Of a DNA stretch of 64,000 bases, positions 1-9,544 are shown in pieces. The stretch is from NCBI RefSeq assembly GCF_014284335.1, contig NZ_JACOGF010000005.1:62001-126000 (forward strand), in the 5' to 3' direction. The notes beneath the pieces were generated by a model. That model made no database searches and was not told where the DNA came from. It saw only the letters and a program-made list of their open reading frames with translations. Numbering within the stretch: the stretch's first letter is position 1; each line of letters opens with the position of its first letter. Position numbers and translations under genes: made by a program. The DNA is from Undibacterium hunanense. Lineage in GTDB: Bacteria > Pseudomonadota > Gammaproteobacteria > Burkholderiales > Burkholderiaceae_D.

Positions 1-15
1 TCACCGGTGTACACC

Positions 16-1989
16 ATGACCCTGTTTGCCAACCAGACTGAACTTTTATCGCCCGCCAAAACTGTAGAAATTGGCCGCGAGGCGATACTGCACGGTGCAG
101 ATGCCGTGTATATCGGTGGTCCTTCGTTTGGCGCACGTCACAATGCCAGCAATGAAGTCAGCGAAATCGCGGCCCTGGTCGAATTTGCCCACCGCTACCA
201 TGCACGCATCTTCGTGACCATGAACACCATTCTGCATGATTCAGAACTGGAACCGGCACGCAAGCAGATACGTCAACTGTATGACGCCGGTGTCGATGCC
301 CTGATCGTGCAAGACATGGGCATTCTGGAACTCGACATCCCACCTATCCAGCTGCATGCCAGTACCCAGTGTGATATCCGTGGTGTGGAAAAAGCCAGGT
401 TTCTTGGCGATGTCGGTTTTTCGCAATTGGTGCTGGCGCGTGAACTGACGATCAAACAGATACAGGCCATCAAGGCGCAAGTCGCCACGCCGCTCGAATA
501 TTTCGTGCATGGCGCATTGTGCGTGGCCTTCTCTGGCCAATGCTATATCTCGCATGCCGACAATGGCCGCAGTGCCAACCGTGGCGATTGCTCGCAAGCC
601 TGCCGCTTGCCTTATACATTGAGCGATGGTGAGGGCCGGGTAGTCGCTTATGAAAAACACCTGCTGTCAATGAAAGACAATGACCAGAGCCGCAATCTGG
701 AAGCCTTGCTTGATGCAGGCGTACAGTCATTGAAGATAGAAGGCCGCTACAAGGACATGGGCTATGTCAAGAACATTACTGCCCATTACCGTTTGCTGCT
801 GGATGAAATCCTGGAACGCAGGCCAGAATTCACCCGTGCTTCCAGCGGCCATAGCCAGGTGGCATTCACACCCAATGTGGACAAGAATTTCCATCGCGGC
901 CACACCGATTATTTTGCCAATGGCCGCCTTGAAGACATAGGCGCATTCGATTCACCCAAATATGTCGGCCTGCATCTTGGTTATGTGACCCGCCTTGCAG
1001 CCAACTTCTTTGAGATCGAAGCCAATGAACCCATGTCGAATGGTGATGGCCTCAACTACATGGTCAAACGCGATGTCGCTGGCATACAGGCCAACACCGT
1101 AGAGCGGGTAGGCGCATCAGACAACGGCGAAATCTGGCGCGTTTTCCCGAATGAAAAAATGGCAGAACTGACTGGCATCAAAGTCGGCACCCTGATCAAT
1201 CGCAACCGTGACCATCGCTGGGAACACGCACTCACCAAAAAATCCGCCGAGCGCCGTATTCCGGTCTGGCTGACACTGGCAGAGCAGGCAAATGGCCTGC
1301 GTCTGAAGATCACCGATGAAGACGGCGTGACATCTGAAGTCAGCACCCAACTGGCGCTGGAGCCAGCACAAAACCGCGACAAGGCCGAAGCAGGCCTGCG
1401 TGACAATCTCGCCAAACTCGGTAATACCATGTTTGAAGCGGAGCAGGTCAATCTGGATTTGCAGCAGCCATGGTTCGTGCCATCTTCTGTCATCAACGCC
1501 CTGCGCCGCGACGCCGTTGCCGCGCACGAAGCTGCACGCCTGGCCGCATGGCAGCGACCTGAGCGCACACCGGCCGTCGAGCCACCAGTCGCCTATCCGG
1601 AAACCACCCTCAGCTACCTCGCCAATGTGTACAACCACAAGGCCCGTAGCTTCTATGAAAAACACGCCGTACAACTGATCGCTGCTGCCTACGAATCCCA
1701 TGAAGAAGCAGGCGAAGTATCGCTGATGATCACCAAGCACTGCCTGCGCTTTTCGTTCAACCTCTGCCCCAAACAGGCCAAGGGCGTGCAAGGCGTACAA
1801 GGCCAGGTCAAGGCCGAACCCATGACCCTGGTCACAGGCGAAGAAAAATACACGCTGAAATTCGACTGCAAGCCCTGCGAAATGCACATCATAGGCGCAA
1901 TGAAAAAACACATTTTGCAGGCACCACCGCCGTCATCTGTACCGTATAGCCCAGTGATTTTTCATAAGACCAGGCCGCAGACGGTGTGA
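16..1989 (+). CDS. rlhA: 23S rRNA cytidine-2501 hydroxylase RlhA (peptidase U32 family)
   Basis: Cytoplasmic U32-family protein of 657 aa, close in length and sequence to E. coli RlhA (YdcP), which hydroxylates C2501 of 23S rRNA. The N-terminal half has the family landmarks ELLSPAK, GADAVYIGGPSFGARHNAS and HASTQCDIR. The cysteine-bearing block FVHGALCVAFSGQC is followed by RGDCSQACRLPY near residue 190. The C-terminal part keeps ITKHCLRFSFNLCPKQAKG and FDCKPCEMHIIG, further conserved cysteines expected to serve a metal or Fe-S centre. I chose the ATG at 16 because the protein then begins like RlhA; a GTG at 7 is in frame but adds only three residues. The ribosome-binding site lies outside the window. 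The shorter U32 proteins TrhP and UbiU/V are the main alternatives, and the full-length C-terminal domain argues against them. Confidence 0.93.
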   Translation: MTLFANQTELLSPAKTVEIGREAILHGADAVYIGGPSFGARHNASNEVSEIAALVEFAHRYHARIFVTMNTILHDSELEPARKQIRQLYDAGVDALIVQDMGILELDIPPIQLHASTQCDIRGVEKARFLGDVGFSQLVLARELTIKQIQAIKAQVATPLEYFVHGALCVAFSGQCYISHADNGRSANRGDCSQACRLPYTLSDGEGRVVAYEKHLLSMKDNDQSRNLEALLDAGVQSLKIEGRYKDMGYVKNITAHYRLLLDEILERRPEFTRASSGHSQVAFTPNVDKNFHRGHTDYFANGRLEDIGAFDSPKYVGLHLGYVTRLAANFFEIEANEPMSNGDGLNYMVKRDVAGIQANTVERVGASDNGEIWRVFPNEKMAELTGIKVGTLINRNRDHRWEHALTKKSAERRIPVWLTLAEQANGLRLKITDEDGVTSEVSTQLALEPAQNRDKAEAGLRDNLAKLGNTMFEAEQVNLDLQQPWFVPSSVINALRRDAVAAHEAARLAAWQRPERTPAVEPPVAYPETTLSYLANVYNHKARSFYEKHAVQLIAAAYESHEEAGEVSLMITKHCLRFSFNLCPKQAKGVQGVQGQVKAEPMTLVTGEEKYTLKFDCKPCEMHIIGAMKKHILQAPPPSSVPYSPVIFHKTRPQTV

Positions 1990-2142
1990 TGGTGTTGTCG
2001 ATAATTTTTCGATATTGCTGAAGTTTGATGTTGGTGGCGCAGAGCTATTGAAATAGTATGGGATTACGGCATTAAAAATGCTGTGTTTGCATGACGGAGT
2101 TGCAGTCGGTCTATTTGCGTTCCAGCGAAACCTTGCAGATTT

Positions 2143-3393
2143 TTAGGAAGTGATGACTACCTTGCTTGTCCGCTGCCATGCCCAGCCGGTGTACACATGG
2201 ATCGCCACTGCCAGGCAGCCATTGATGATCAATGCTGTACGAACGCCCGTCAGGTGCACCGATATGCCGGTGAGCAGGCTACCTGCGGACAGGCCGCCGC
2301 GCATGGCCAGCATGTAGAGGCTGACTGTCTGGCCGCGCAGTTGTGGACTGGCACTGGCCTGTAACAGCGAATTGGCTGCGGTGTTACTGGCTGTCATGCA
2401 TAGTCCGGCAAAGACCAGCAAGACAGGCAGGCCCCAATTCCATGTATTCAATCCGGCAAGCACCAGCGTTAAACCATACAGTGCTGCCAGCTTTGAACTG
2501 AAGTTGCGTAAATCAATATGCCTGCTGATCAAGAGCAAACTGAATGCACCCAACATGCCACCGACGCCAAATGAAGCCATGCCTATACTGAAATGGCTGG
2601 CGTCGCCATGCAACGATTCTTTGACCAGAACCGGCGTGAAGGTGATCAGGGGGCTACATAAAAAACTGGTGGTCAGTACCGTGATCAGGGCACCGCGTAA
2701 ATTGGGGTCTGCGACGATATCGCGCGCACCCGAAAACAGGCCCTGTCCACTCGTCGCAGTACTGGCATCTGCCGTAGTTTTTCCGCGTGGAAGTATCCAC
2801 AAGGCTACTGCAATGAATGGAAGATACGATACGGCACTGATGGTAAAGCATCCGGCTGCGCCCACACTCACCAGCAGGACGCCAGCGATAGACGGTCCCA
2901 GAATGCGCGACAGGTTGAACTGTATCGAATTCAGTGCCAGTCCCTGAGCGATTTGTGAACGTTCGACCAGACTCGGTACAATGGACTGGAAGGATGGCAT
3001 GGACAGCGCATCCGTCACACCCACCACCAGCGACAGGCAGATGATGATCCAGGGATGCACCGTGCCAGTCAGCAGCAACACGACCAGCAGGGTCGGGCAC
3101 AGCATCTGTATCGACTGGAAGATGCTGATGATGCGACGCCGGTCTGCGCGATCAGCCAGTACACCACCAAACAGGGTCAGAAAAAATGCCGGAGCACCCA
3201 GTGCAAAAGCATCCAGCCCTATCATGAATGAAGAAGCGCCAAGACTCAGCAAGAGCCATGGTTGCGCGACCTGTTGCGCCCATGTGCCTATATTGGACAA
3301 TAAACTGGCAAACCAGAAAGTGCCAAAGCGCCGCGTTTTTAACAGGGCAAAGGATGCCGAAAAATGAGTTGTTTCTGAGTGCGCTGTTTCCAT
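2143..3393 (-). CDS. MFS transporter (EntS/MFS_3-like exporter)
   Basis: A 416-aa inner-membrane protein with about 12 hydrophobic segments. Its N-terminus (FGTFWFASLLSNIGTWAQQ) and the loop GGVLADRADRRRI match the MFS_3 group, which contains enterobactin exporter EntS and many drug or metabolite exporters. The substrate cannot be read from sequence. It is transcribed alone, convergent with rlhA and followed on the same strand by no close partner. A small inverted repeat (GATAGC, five bases, GCTATC) lies upstream at 3431-3447 and could be a regulator site. The product class is secure and the function is not. Confidence 0.85.
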   Translation of the reverse strand: METAHSETTHFSASFALLKTRRFGTFWFASLLSNIGTWAQQVAQPWLLLSLGASSFMIGLDAFALGAPAFFLTLFGGVLADRADRRRIISIFQSIQMLCPTLLVVLLLTGTVHPWIIICLSLVVGVTDALSMPSFQSIVPSLVERSQIAQGLALNSIQFNLSRILGPSIAGVLLVSVGAAGCFTISAVSYLPFIAVALWILPRGKTTADASTATSGQGLFSGARDIVADPNLRGALITVLTTSFLCSPLITFTPVLVKESLHGDASHFSIGMASFGVGGMLGAFSLLLISRHIDLRNFSSKLAALYGLTLVLAGLNTWNWGLPVLLVFAGLCMTASNTAANSLLQASASPQLRGQTVSLYMLAMRGGLSAGSLLTGISVHLTGVRTALIINGCLAVAIHVYTGWAWQRTSKVVITS

Positions 3394-3501
3394 GTCTTCA
3401 TAGCTAAGGGTACTCCTGCTGCTTCGACAGGATAGCGCTATGCTATCGCAGAAGACATGGTTAGGGGGGCGGTCGTTACATTCTGAAATTTGGCGTGTTA
3501 T

Positions 3502-5523
3502 TTATTTCGTCACAATCGCAAACGTTCCCGGTGCCTTGTCTATCAGCCCGAAGAAGCGCACCAGATCTATCTTGCTGCCATCGACTTTCAAATCATCGCT
3601 GAACAGCGTGTCTTTGACACCTGCTGTGCCTGCCATCATCTTGATGAAGATGGGTTTGGTCAGCGTCAGGGTGGCATTTGCATCTTTGGCCGGTTCGGCC
3701 TTCTTGTGATGCAGGACGGCGTTTTCTATCCATAGTACGTAAGACTCTTTACTGTCAGTCAGCACCAGGTTGACTTTGAAATCCTTGCCTTCGGCATCCG
3801 GGCCATTCAGGCCGGCGGCCATGGCTTCCAGAAAGCGTTCTATCGGGGTGTGGGCCAGCATGTCTATCATGGCGGCACGGTTCACACCCTTGGCGGGTGG
3901 GCCATTGCGCAATTCATTGGCGGCAGTGAGGTAGCTGTTGCGCCAGGTGGATGCTTCGGCCATGTAGCCCATTTGTTCATAGGTACGGGCCAGCAATTCT
4001 TTGGCGCTCTTGTTATTGCTGTCGGCAAAGACGACATGGTTCAGCAGTTCTGCTGTCCAGCGGTAGTCACCCTTGCCAAAGGCGGCCTGGGCTGCGGCAA
4101 TGGCTTTGTCTGCACCGCCTGCCAGTTCGACATAATGCCTGGCCGATTCTTGCGGTGGCAAGCGGTTCAGGTTGGCCGGATTGCCGTCATAGGCACCGAT
4201 ATAAAACTGGTACACGGCTTTGACGTTATGACGCAGGTCGCCATAGTAGCCGCGTGCGCCGAAATAGCTTTCCAATGATTTTGGCAGTTTGATCTTGTCA
4301 GCGATTTCATAGGGCGTGTAACCGGCATTGATCAGGCGCACCGTCTGGTCATGCGTGTATTGGTAGACATCGCGCTGTTTGGTAATGAATTCTGCAATGC
4401 GTGCCTTGCCCCAGACTGGCCAGTTGTGCTGGCCAAAATAGACATCGGCATCGGCACTTTGTAGCAGTGCCTGCTCCAGGTAACTTGCCCAGCGCTGTGC
4501 ATCACGGGCTTTGGCACCACGCACAGGTAATAGATTGTGCATGGTCTGCGCCAGGATTTCTGCGCCGGCATAGGCTTTTTTATCGGGGATGCTGAAGGTC
4601 AGTTCTGATGGTGCTTCTGCACCGGGTACGTTATGAAAAACAAAGTTGACGCCATCCAGTGTCAGTTCCTGCGTTGCTTTGGTGATGAGCTGATTCGGTT
4701 CCAGCACACCGACACTGCCATAGGCCACGCTTTTACCCAGGCCGGTATCGACCTGGCCTTTGGCTGATCGTTCCAGGTCTTTGCCAAACTGATAGCCAGA
4801 ACGTCTGGCCATGGCGGTGCCGACCAGGATGTTTTCACTGGTGGCTTCTTCCATGAAACCATCGGGGGCGATGACGGGTATTTTTTTGCTGTTCACTTCA
4901 TCCGGCGAAACGACACCGAGTGCACCACCAAAATGGTCGGCATGGCTGTGGGTAAAGACGACGGCGACCACAGGTTTGTCCCCTAGGTGCTTCCGGGCAA
5001 AGGCGATGGCGCTGGCGGCACTTTCTTTGGACGTCAGCGGGTCAACGATGATCCAGCCGGTTTTGCCTTCGATAATGCTCATGTTGGCGATGTCAAAGCC
5101 GCGCAATTGATAAATGCCGTCAGTCACCTTGAACAGGCCGGTTTGTGCATTCAGTTTGGCATGGCGCCACAGGCTGGGGTTGACGGTGGCCGGGGCCGGG
5201 CCTTCTATGAACTTCCAGGCATCGAAGTCGATCAGTATCTCACCTGTGGGGCCGAGGATTTTTCCTTCTGGTTTTGCGATCAGGCCGCGTTTGGCATCTT
5301 CAAAATCTTGCTGATCATCCAGCGCCAGTGCCTTGCCCATGTCGGTATTGGCTTTTTGCGTCGTCTCGCTGGCTTCATTACTGATGGCGTTATTGGCTGC
5401 GCTGGTGGCGTTATTGGTGACGGCTTTTTGTCCGCATGCAATCAATAGCAGGCTGCTGGCGAGTGCGGTGAGCGTCAGGGCGACAGGGAATATCCTTTTT
5501 GCAGAACGGGGCGCGAACGACAT
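3502..5523 (-). CDS. Alkyl sulfatase (SdsA1/BDS1-like metallo-beta-lactamase-fold lipoprotein)
   Basis: A 673-aa protein with a lipoprotein signal (hydrophobic run ending LIAC, Cys30). The metallo-beta-lactamase zinc motif THSHADH is at about residues 191-197. The dimerisation region and a C-terminal SCP2-like domain (about residues 560-673) are typical of SdsA1-type enzymes, which release inorganic sulfate from primary alkyl sulfates such as SDS. The start at 5523 is preferred over the longer frame because it has a GGAG ribosome site seven bases upstream and gives a clean signal peptide. It is divergent from a LysR regulator, an arrangement like sdsA/sdsB in Pseudomonas, so induction by alkyl sulfate is plausible. 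Lipidation suggests action on the outer face of the periplasmic membrane or in the periplasm. Confidence 0.88.
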   Translation of the reverse strand: MSFAPRSAKRIFPVALTLTALASSLLLIACGQKAVTNNATSAANNAISNEASETTQKANTDMGKALALDDQQDFEDAKRGLIAKPEGKILGPTGEILIDFDAWKFIEGPAPATVNPSLWRHAKLNAQTGLFKVTDGIYQLRGFDIANMSIIEGKTGWIIVDPLTSKESAASAIAFARKHLGDKPVVAVVFTHSHADHFGGALGVVSPDEVNSKKIPVIAPDGFMEEATSENILVGTAMARRSGYQFGKDLERSAKGQVDTGLGKSVAYGSVGVLEPNQLITKATQELTLDGVNFVFHNVPGAEAPSELTFSIPDKKAYAGAEILAQTMHNLLPVRGAKARDAQRWASYLEQALLQSADADVYFGQHNWPVWGKARIAEFITKQRDVYQYTHDQTVRLINAGYTPYEIADKIKLPKSLESYFGARGYYGDLRHNVKAVYQFYIGAYDGNPANLNRLPPQESARHYVELAGGADKAIAAAQAAFGKGDYRWTAELLNHVVFADSNNKSAKELLARTYEQMGYMAEASTWRNSYLTAANELRNGPPAKGVNRAAMIDMLAHTPIERFLEAMAAGLNGPDAEGKDFKVNLVLTDSKESYVLWIENAVLHHKKAEPAKDANATLTLTKPIFIKMMAGTAGVKDTLFSDDLKVDGSKIDLVRFFGLIDKAPGTFAIVTK

Positions 5524-5687
5524 GAACGATCTCCGGTTATATATTTTGAGGAAGAGTGTAGGGTGGGCAGTGCCGCGTGTCCAATGCATTCTTGCGCTAA
5601 AATCCATGCGCGGCTTGCATGAGAATGTTACTTAATAATTAACTTCTGTAGCGCTTGCTCGCCCGCATTTTTTAAGGATATACGGTC

Positions 5688-6593
5688 ATGGAGTTGAAAC
5701 GGCTCAGGCATGTGGTTGCCCTGGCAGATGAAAGAAATTTCGCGCGTGCGGCTGAACGCGTGCATTTGTCGCAATCAGCCCTCAGCCGCAGCATACAGGC
5801 GGCAGAGGCGGAATTGCAGGTGCAACTGTTTGATCGTGGCACGACCGAGGTAAGCCCGACACCGGCGGGCAGCTTTTTTATTGAGCGGGCGCGCAAGCTG
5901 CTGTTTGACAGCCGTTGCCTGGAAAGGGATATTGACCTGTACCGTAAAAAGCAGATAGGACATCTGGCGATAGGTGTCGGGCCTTTTCCTGCGGCGACGC
6001 TGCTGCCTTTGCTGATGCCGGAATTGCGTCAGCAATATGCAACTGTCAGTCTGCGGGTGGAAGTCAATAATTGGGAATACCTGGCCCAGCATTTGCGCAG
6101 TGAAGAACTGGATTTTTTTGTGGCTGACACGCGGGAACTGCCGCCAGATGAAGATCTGGACATCCACTTGCTGGCGCGCCAGCCCGGCGGGTTCTTTGTG
6201 CGTACTGGCCACCCTTTGCTGAACAGGCCGGGCTTGCAGGCCACAGATATCGTGCCATATGGCCTGGCTTCTGTACGGCTGCCGCAGGCAATACGCCAGG
6301 CTTTGGGGCAATTGCTGGGTCTGGAGGCAGGCAAGCCTTTGCCCATAGCATTGGAATGTGATGACGTGCTGACCCTCAAGCGAACAGCGCTGGAATCGGA
6401 CACGGTGCTGGCAGCTATTTACACCGCAGTCAGTGATGAAATCCGGCGTGGCGAGATGGCAGCGTTAGTGTTGCCTGGTGTGCCCACCATGTATTCGGAA
6501 GTAGGTATTGTGTCCCTGCGCGGGCGCAGTCATTCCCCGGTGGCGCAGTTTGTCATCGCGCGCCTGCAGGCACTGGCAGAAATGGCGGGCTGA
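5688..6593 (+). CDS. LysR-family transcriptional regulator, divergent from alkyl sulfatase
   Basis: A 301-aa LysR-type regulator. The winged helix-turn-helix is at residues 1-60 (RNFARAAERVHLSQSALSRS), with a substrate-binding domain from about residue 90. It begins after AAGGAT with suitable spacing. The 164-bp gap to the alkyl sulfatase gene is the expected site for a shared LysR box; the repeated elements CATTCT and AGAATG face each other there, but I cannot define a box with certainty. By position it probably controls the sulfatase gene. The family call is firm and the target is inferred. Confidence 0.9.
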   Translation: MELKRLRHVVALADERNFARAAERVHLSQSALSRSIQAAEAELQVQLFDRGTTEVSPTPAGSFFIERARKLLFDSRCLERDIDLYRKKQIGHLAIGVGPFPAATLLPLLMPELRQQYATVSLRVEVNNWEYLAQHLRSEELDFFVADTRELPPDEDLDIHLLARQPGGFFVRTGHPLLNRPGLQATDIVPYGLASVRLPQAIRQALGQLLGLEAGKPLPIALECDDVLTLKRTALESDTVLAAIYTAVSDEIRRGEMAALVLPGVPTMYSEVGIVSLRGRSHSPVAQFVIARLQALAEMAG

Positions 6594-6607
6594 ACGCGTG
6601 CGCAGCA

Positions 6608-6634
6608 CTGAACAGATTTTTCTTGTCTGTTCAG
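6608..6634. terminator. Hairpin between convergent genes
   Basis: A perfect 9-bp inverted repeat (CTGAACAGA / TCTGTTCAG) with a T-rich loop sits between the LysR gene and the convergent iorB gene. There is no run of T after the stem, so a terminator role is possible but weak. Confidence 0.4.
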
Positions 6635-6662
6635 GCCGCATGCTGTGCAAGTTTCGCTGGAT

Positions 6663-8918
6663 TTAACTCCAGCTCAGGTCGGTATGCAACAAGGGTAACT
6701 GCCGCACACGCTTGCCGGTCGCTGCAAAGATCGCATTGCAGACAGCCGGTGCCAAAGGCGGGAAGGCCGGTTCACCCAGGCCAGTGACCGGGAAATCGGT
6801 TTTCAGGAAATGCACATCTATTTTTGTTTTACTGTCCTTGATGCGCATCAGCGGGTATTCGTGGAAGTTGCTCTGCACGATACGGCCCTTTTGTATGTCC
6901 AGTTCCGGATACATCAGGGTACTGATACCATCCAGCACCGATCCCTGCACCTGGTGTTCTGCACCGCTGAGGTTGACGATCTGTGCGCCTATATCCGTGA
7001 CAACCACTACGCGGTCCACCGTCAGTTCGCCCTGTTTGCTGACCGTAACTTCCGCCACTTCGGCAATATAACCGCGATGGCTGAAGTGGAAGGCAATGCC
7101 CTGGCCCTGACCTCGTGGGAACTTCTTTTTACCCCAGCCGGATTTGTCAGCGACTTCCTGCAAGACTTTTTTCATGCGGCCCACATGGTAGGCCTGGCCG
7201 CGTTCACCGGTGCCGGGTACGATGTCCTTGTCACCCAGTATGTCGAGGCGGAATTCAAGCGGATCACGCCCTGCTGCATGGGCCAATTCATCGATAAAAC
7301 TGTGGAACACCCAGGCAAACACATTGCTGCCAGGTGCGCGCCATGGTCCCATGGGAATACTGCATTCCAGCGGGGTTTGTTCCAGCAGGCAGTTTTCCAG
7401 CCAGCGACCGGGGAACTCGTCACCAGACAAACCGGCACCGCTGCCTGTTTGCAGCGTGGCTTTGCCGTCGCGCATCTGCTTGTTGGCAAAGGTGACAAAA
7501 TGATTGTGCCAGGCGATCAGCTTGCCCTTGCTGTCAACGCCGCCGCGCAGATAATGAAAACCGCCAGCACGGAAATGATCATGCCGCATATCATCTTCGC
7601 GTGACCAGGTCAGCTTGACCGGCACCTTGGCCTGTTTGGCGATGGCGGCTGCCTCGACCACAAAATCAGAACTCAGGCGACGGCCAAAACCGCCACCGCT
7701 GCGGGTGATGTGCAGTTTGATGCTGGCTTTGGGAATGCTCAGGGTTTCTGCCACCAGGTTTTGCCCGGCTTCGGGGTTTTGTGTCGGTGCCCAGATTTCG
7801 ATGCTGCCATCTTTGGCGTTATAGGCTGCCGTGCAATTCTGTGGTTCCATGCTGGCATGTGAAATAAACGGATAGCTATACGCCGCTTCTACCATTTTTG
7901 CCGATTTGCTCAATGCCAGGGCGACATCGCCATCCTTGCGCAAGACAGTGCTGCCAGGTTTGCCAGCCAATTCTTTGGCCTGGGCCGCAAAACCTGCCCA
8001 ACTGTCGTCGGCTGTCTTGCCTTCATCCCAGGTGATGTTCAATTGTTTGCGGGAACTGAAAGCGGCCCAAGTGGTTTCTGCCAGGATGGCAACGCCAGGT
8101 ACCAGGCCACGGATATTGTCTGTGCCTTCGATAATGAAGGCATCTTTCACGCCGGGCAAAGCCTTGATGGCATCCAGGTTGGCCTTGACGACCTTGCCGC
8201 CAAATACTGGACATTTTTCATACACGGCATACAGCATGCCGGGCAGTTTGACATCAATACCAAACAGAGGTTTGCCGGTCACGATGGCCAGGTTATCGAC
8301 ACCACCTATGCGTGTACCCAGCAATTTGAAAGTGGCCGGGTCTTTCAGCTTGACGCTTTTTGCATCCGGTACCGGCAGGCTCGCTGCCTTGCTTGCCAGT
8401 GCACCATATGTCAGCTTGCGTTTGCTGGCAGGGTGATGCACGGCACTGTCTGCGGCATGGCATTCATCCGCATTCACGCCCCAGGTCTGGGCGGCAGCAG
8501 TGACCAGCATGGTGCGGGCAGTGGCACCCAGGCGATGAAATTCATTGTAGTTGGTGGGCGTGGATGTGGAGCCACCTGCGCCCTGGCTGCCATAGGCAGG
8601 ATTAAGATCGCCCTGGATGATACGTACATCCTTCCAACTGACTTCCAGTTCTTCGGCAATCACCATCGGCAATGAGGTTTTGATACCCTGACCGATTTCT
8701 GGTTGTTTTGATACCAGGGTGATCGTGCCATCCGCACCTATGCGTATCAGTGCATGTGGTGTGAAATCGCCAGTTGCTGCCGTGCCGTCTGCTTTGCTGA
8801 CCTGGGCGATGGCTTCACCGGCCTGGCCGGTCAGGTAAGCCAGCACCAGTCCACCGCTGGCGGCGGCAGTGTTGCGCAAGAAAGCGCGGCGCGAAACTTG
8901 TTGAATAGCCTTGTTCAT
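6663..8918 (-). CDS. iorB: Molybdopterin-binding large subunit of an isoquinoline 1-oxidoreductase-type hydroxylase
   Basis: A 751-aa xanthine dehydrogenase-family large subunit. The first 40 residues are a Tat signal (SRRAFLRN, then a hydrophobic stretch), so the folded cofactor-loaded protein is exported to the periplasm. The body shows the family features PEIGQGIKT, SGGGFGRRLSSDF and GLGEPAFPPLAPAV, binding molybdopterin cytosine dinucleotide. The start at 8918 is chosen over the longer frame because AGGGGAAACGGG precedes it and the Tat motif is then N-terminal. It follows the 2Fe-2S subunit gene by 11 bases. No FAD subunit or cytochrome subunit is encoded next to it, as in the two-subunit Ior group. 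Substrate could be an N-heterocycle or an aldehyde. Confidence 0.87.
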   Translation of the reverse strand: MNKAIQQVSRRAFLRNTAAASGGLVLAYLTGQAGEAIAQVSKADGTAATGDFTPHALIRIGADGTITLVSKQPEIGQGIKTSLPMVIAEELEVSWKDVRIIQGDLNPAYGSQGAGGSTSTPTNYNEFHRLGATARTMLVTAAAQTWGVNADECHAADSAVHHPASKRKLTYGALASKAASLPVPDAKSVKLKDPATFKLLGTRIGGVDNLAIVTGKPLFGIDVKLPGMLYAVYEKCPVFGGKVVKANLDAIKALPGVKDAFIIEGTDNIRGLVPGVAILAETTWAAFSSRKQLNITWDEGKTADDSWAGFAAQAKELAGKPGSTVLRKDGDVALALSKSAKMVEAAYSYPFISHASMEPQNCTAAYNAKDGSIEIWAPTQNPEAGQNLVAETLSIPKASIKLHITRSGGGFGRRLSSDFVVEAAAIAKQAKVPVKLTWSREDDMRHDHFRAGGFHYLRGGVDSKGKLIAWHNHFVTFANKQMRDGKATLQTGSGAGLSGDEFPGRWLENCLLEQTPLECSIPMGPWRAPGSNVFAWVFHSFIDELAHAAGRDPLEFRLDILGDKDIVPGTGERGQAYHVGRMKKVLQEVADKSGWGKKKFPRGQGQGIAFHFSHRGYIAEVAEVTVSKQGELTVDRVVVVTDIGAQIVNLSGAEHQVQGSVLDGISTLMYPELDIQKGRIVQSNFHEYPLMRIKDSKTKIDVHFLKTDFPVTGLGEPAFPPLAPAVCNAIFAATGKRVRQLPLLHTDLSWS

Positions 8919-8929
8919 CCCGTTTCCCC

Positions 8930-9406
8930 TTATGCTTTCTTCTTGCCATTGGCCAGCTCGGCAGCCCGGTGGATACCGGCACGTATGCGTATATAAGACG
9001 CGCAGCGACACAGGTTGCCGGACATGGCAGCATCAATATCGGCATCCGTCGGGTGTGGTTTGTCCTTCAATAATGCCGCTGCGGTCATGATCTGACCGGC
9101 CTGACAGTAACCGCATTGCGGTACATCCAGTTCTTGCCATGCCTGTTGCAAGGGATGCATGGCCTTGCTGTCCAGGCCTTCTATGGTGGTGATTTTTTGT
9201 TTGGCCAGCGCCGACACCGGCATCAGGCACGAGCGGGTCGGTACACCATTGATCTGTACCGTGCAGGCACCGCACTGGCCTGCCCCGCAGCCATATTTGG
9301 TACCGACCAGATTGAGTGAATCGCGCAAAGCCCACAGCAGGGGCGTGTCTGGTGCAAGATCGACGGCTTGTATTTTGCCGTTGATGTTGAGGCTGTATTT
9401 ACTCAT
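8930..9406 (-). CDS. iorA: 2Fe-2S small subunit of the molybdenum hydroxylase
   Basis: A 158-aa iron-sulfur protein with two clusters. The plant-type ferredoxin site is GCGAGQCGACTV (about residues 40-51). The helical second site is CGYCQAGQ with GNLCRC. It passes electrons from the molybdenum centre of the next gene's product. I placed the start at 9406, where AGGGGAAATCC precedes ATG; the longer frame adds a tail not seen in the family. It is the first gene of a two-gene operon with iorB. It has no signal peptide of its own, so it is probably co-exported with the Tat-tagged large subunit. Confidence 0.9.
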   Translation of the reverse strand: MSKYSLNINGKIQAVDLAPDTPLLWALRDSLNLVGTKYGCGAGQCGACTVQINGVPTRSCLMPVSALAKQKITTIEGLDSKAMHPLQQAWQELDVPQCGYCQAGQIMTAAALLKDKPHPTDADIDAAMSGNLCRCASYIRIRAGIHRAAELANGKKKA

Positions 9407-9508
9407 GGATTTCCCCTGCAAGGATGGATTCGAGATGCAATGCACATTGTAGTAGTTATTCATGGCATTGGTGCAAAGTGCATTTTGGCATCTGGAAAAA
9501 CCTGTCCT

Positions 9509-9538
9509 GAATCATTCCATGAGTCATTCCATGAATCA
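9509..9538. repeat. 12-bp tandem repeat upstream of iorA
   Basis: Two and a half copies of GAATCATTCCAT (second copy GAGTCATTCCAT) lie between the sbtA-like gene end and iorA. It is one of several short intergenic tandem repeats in this window. Confidence 0.6.
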
Positions 9539-9544
9539 GACATC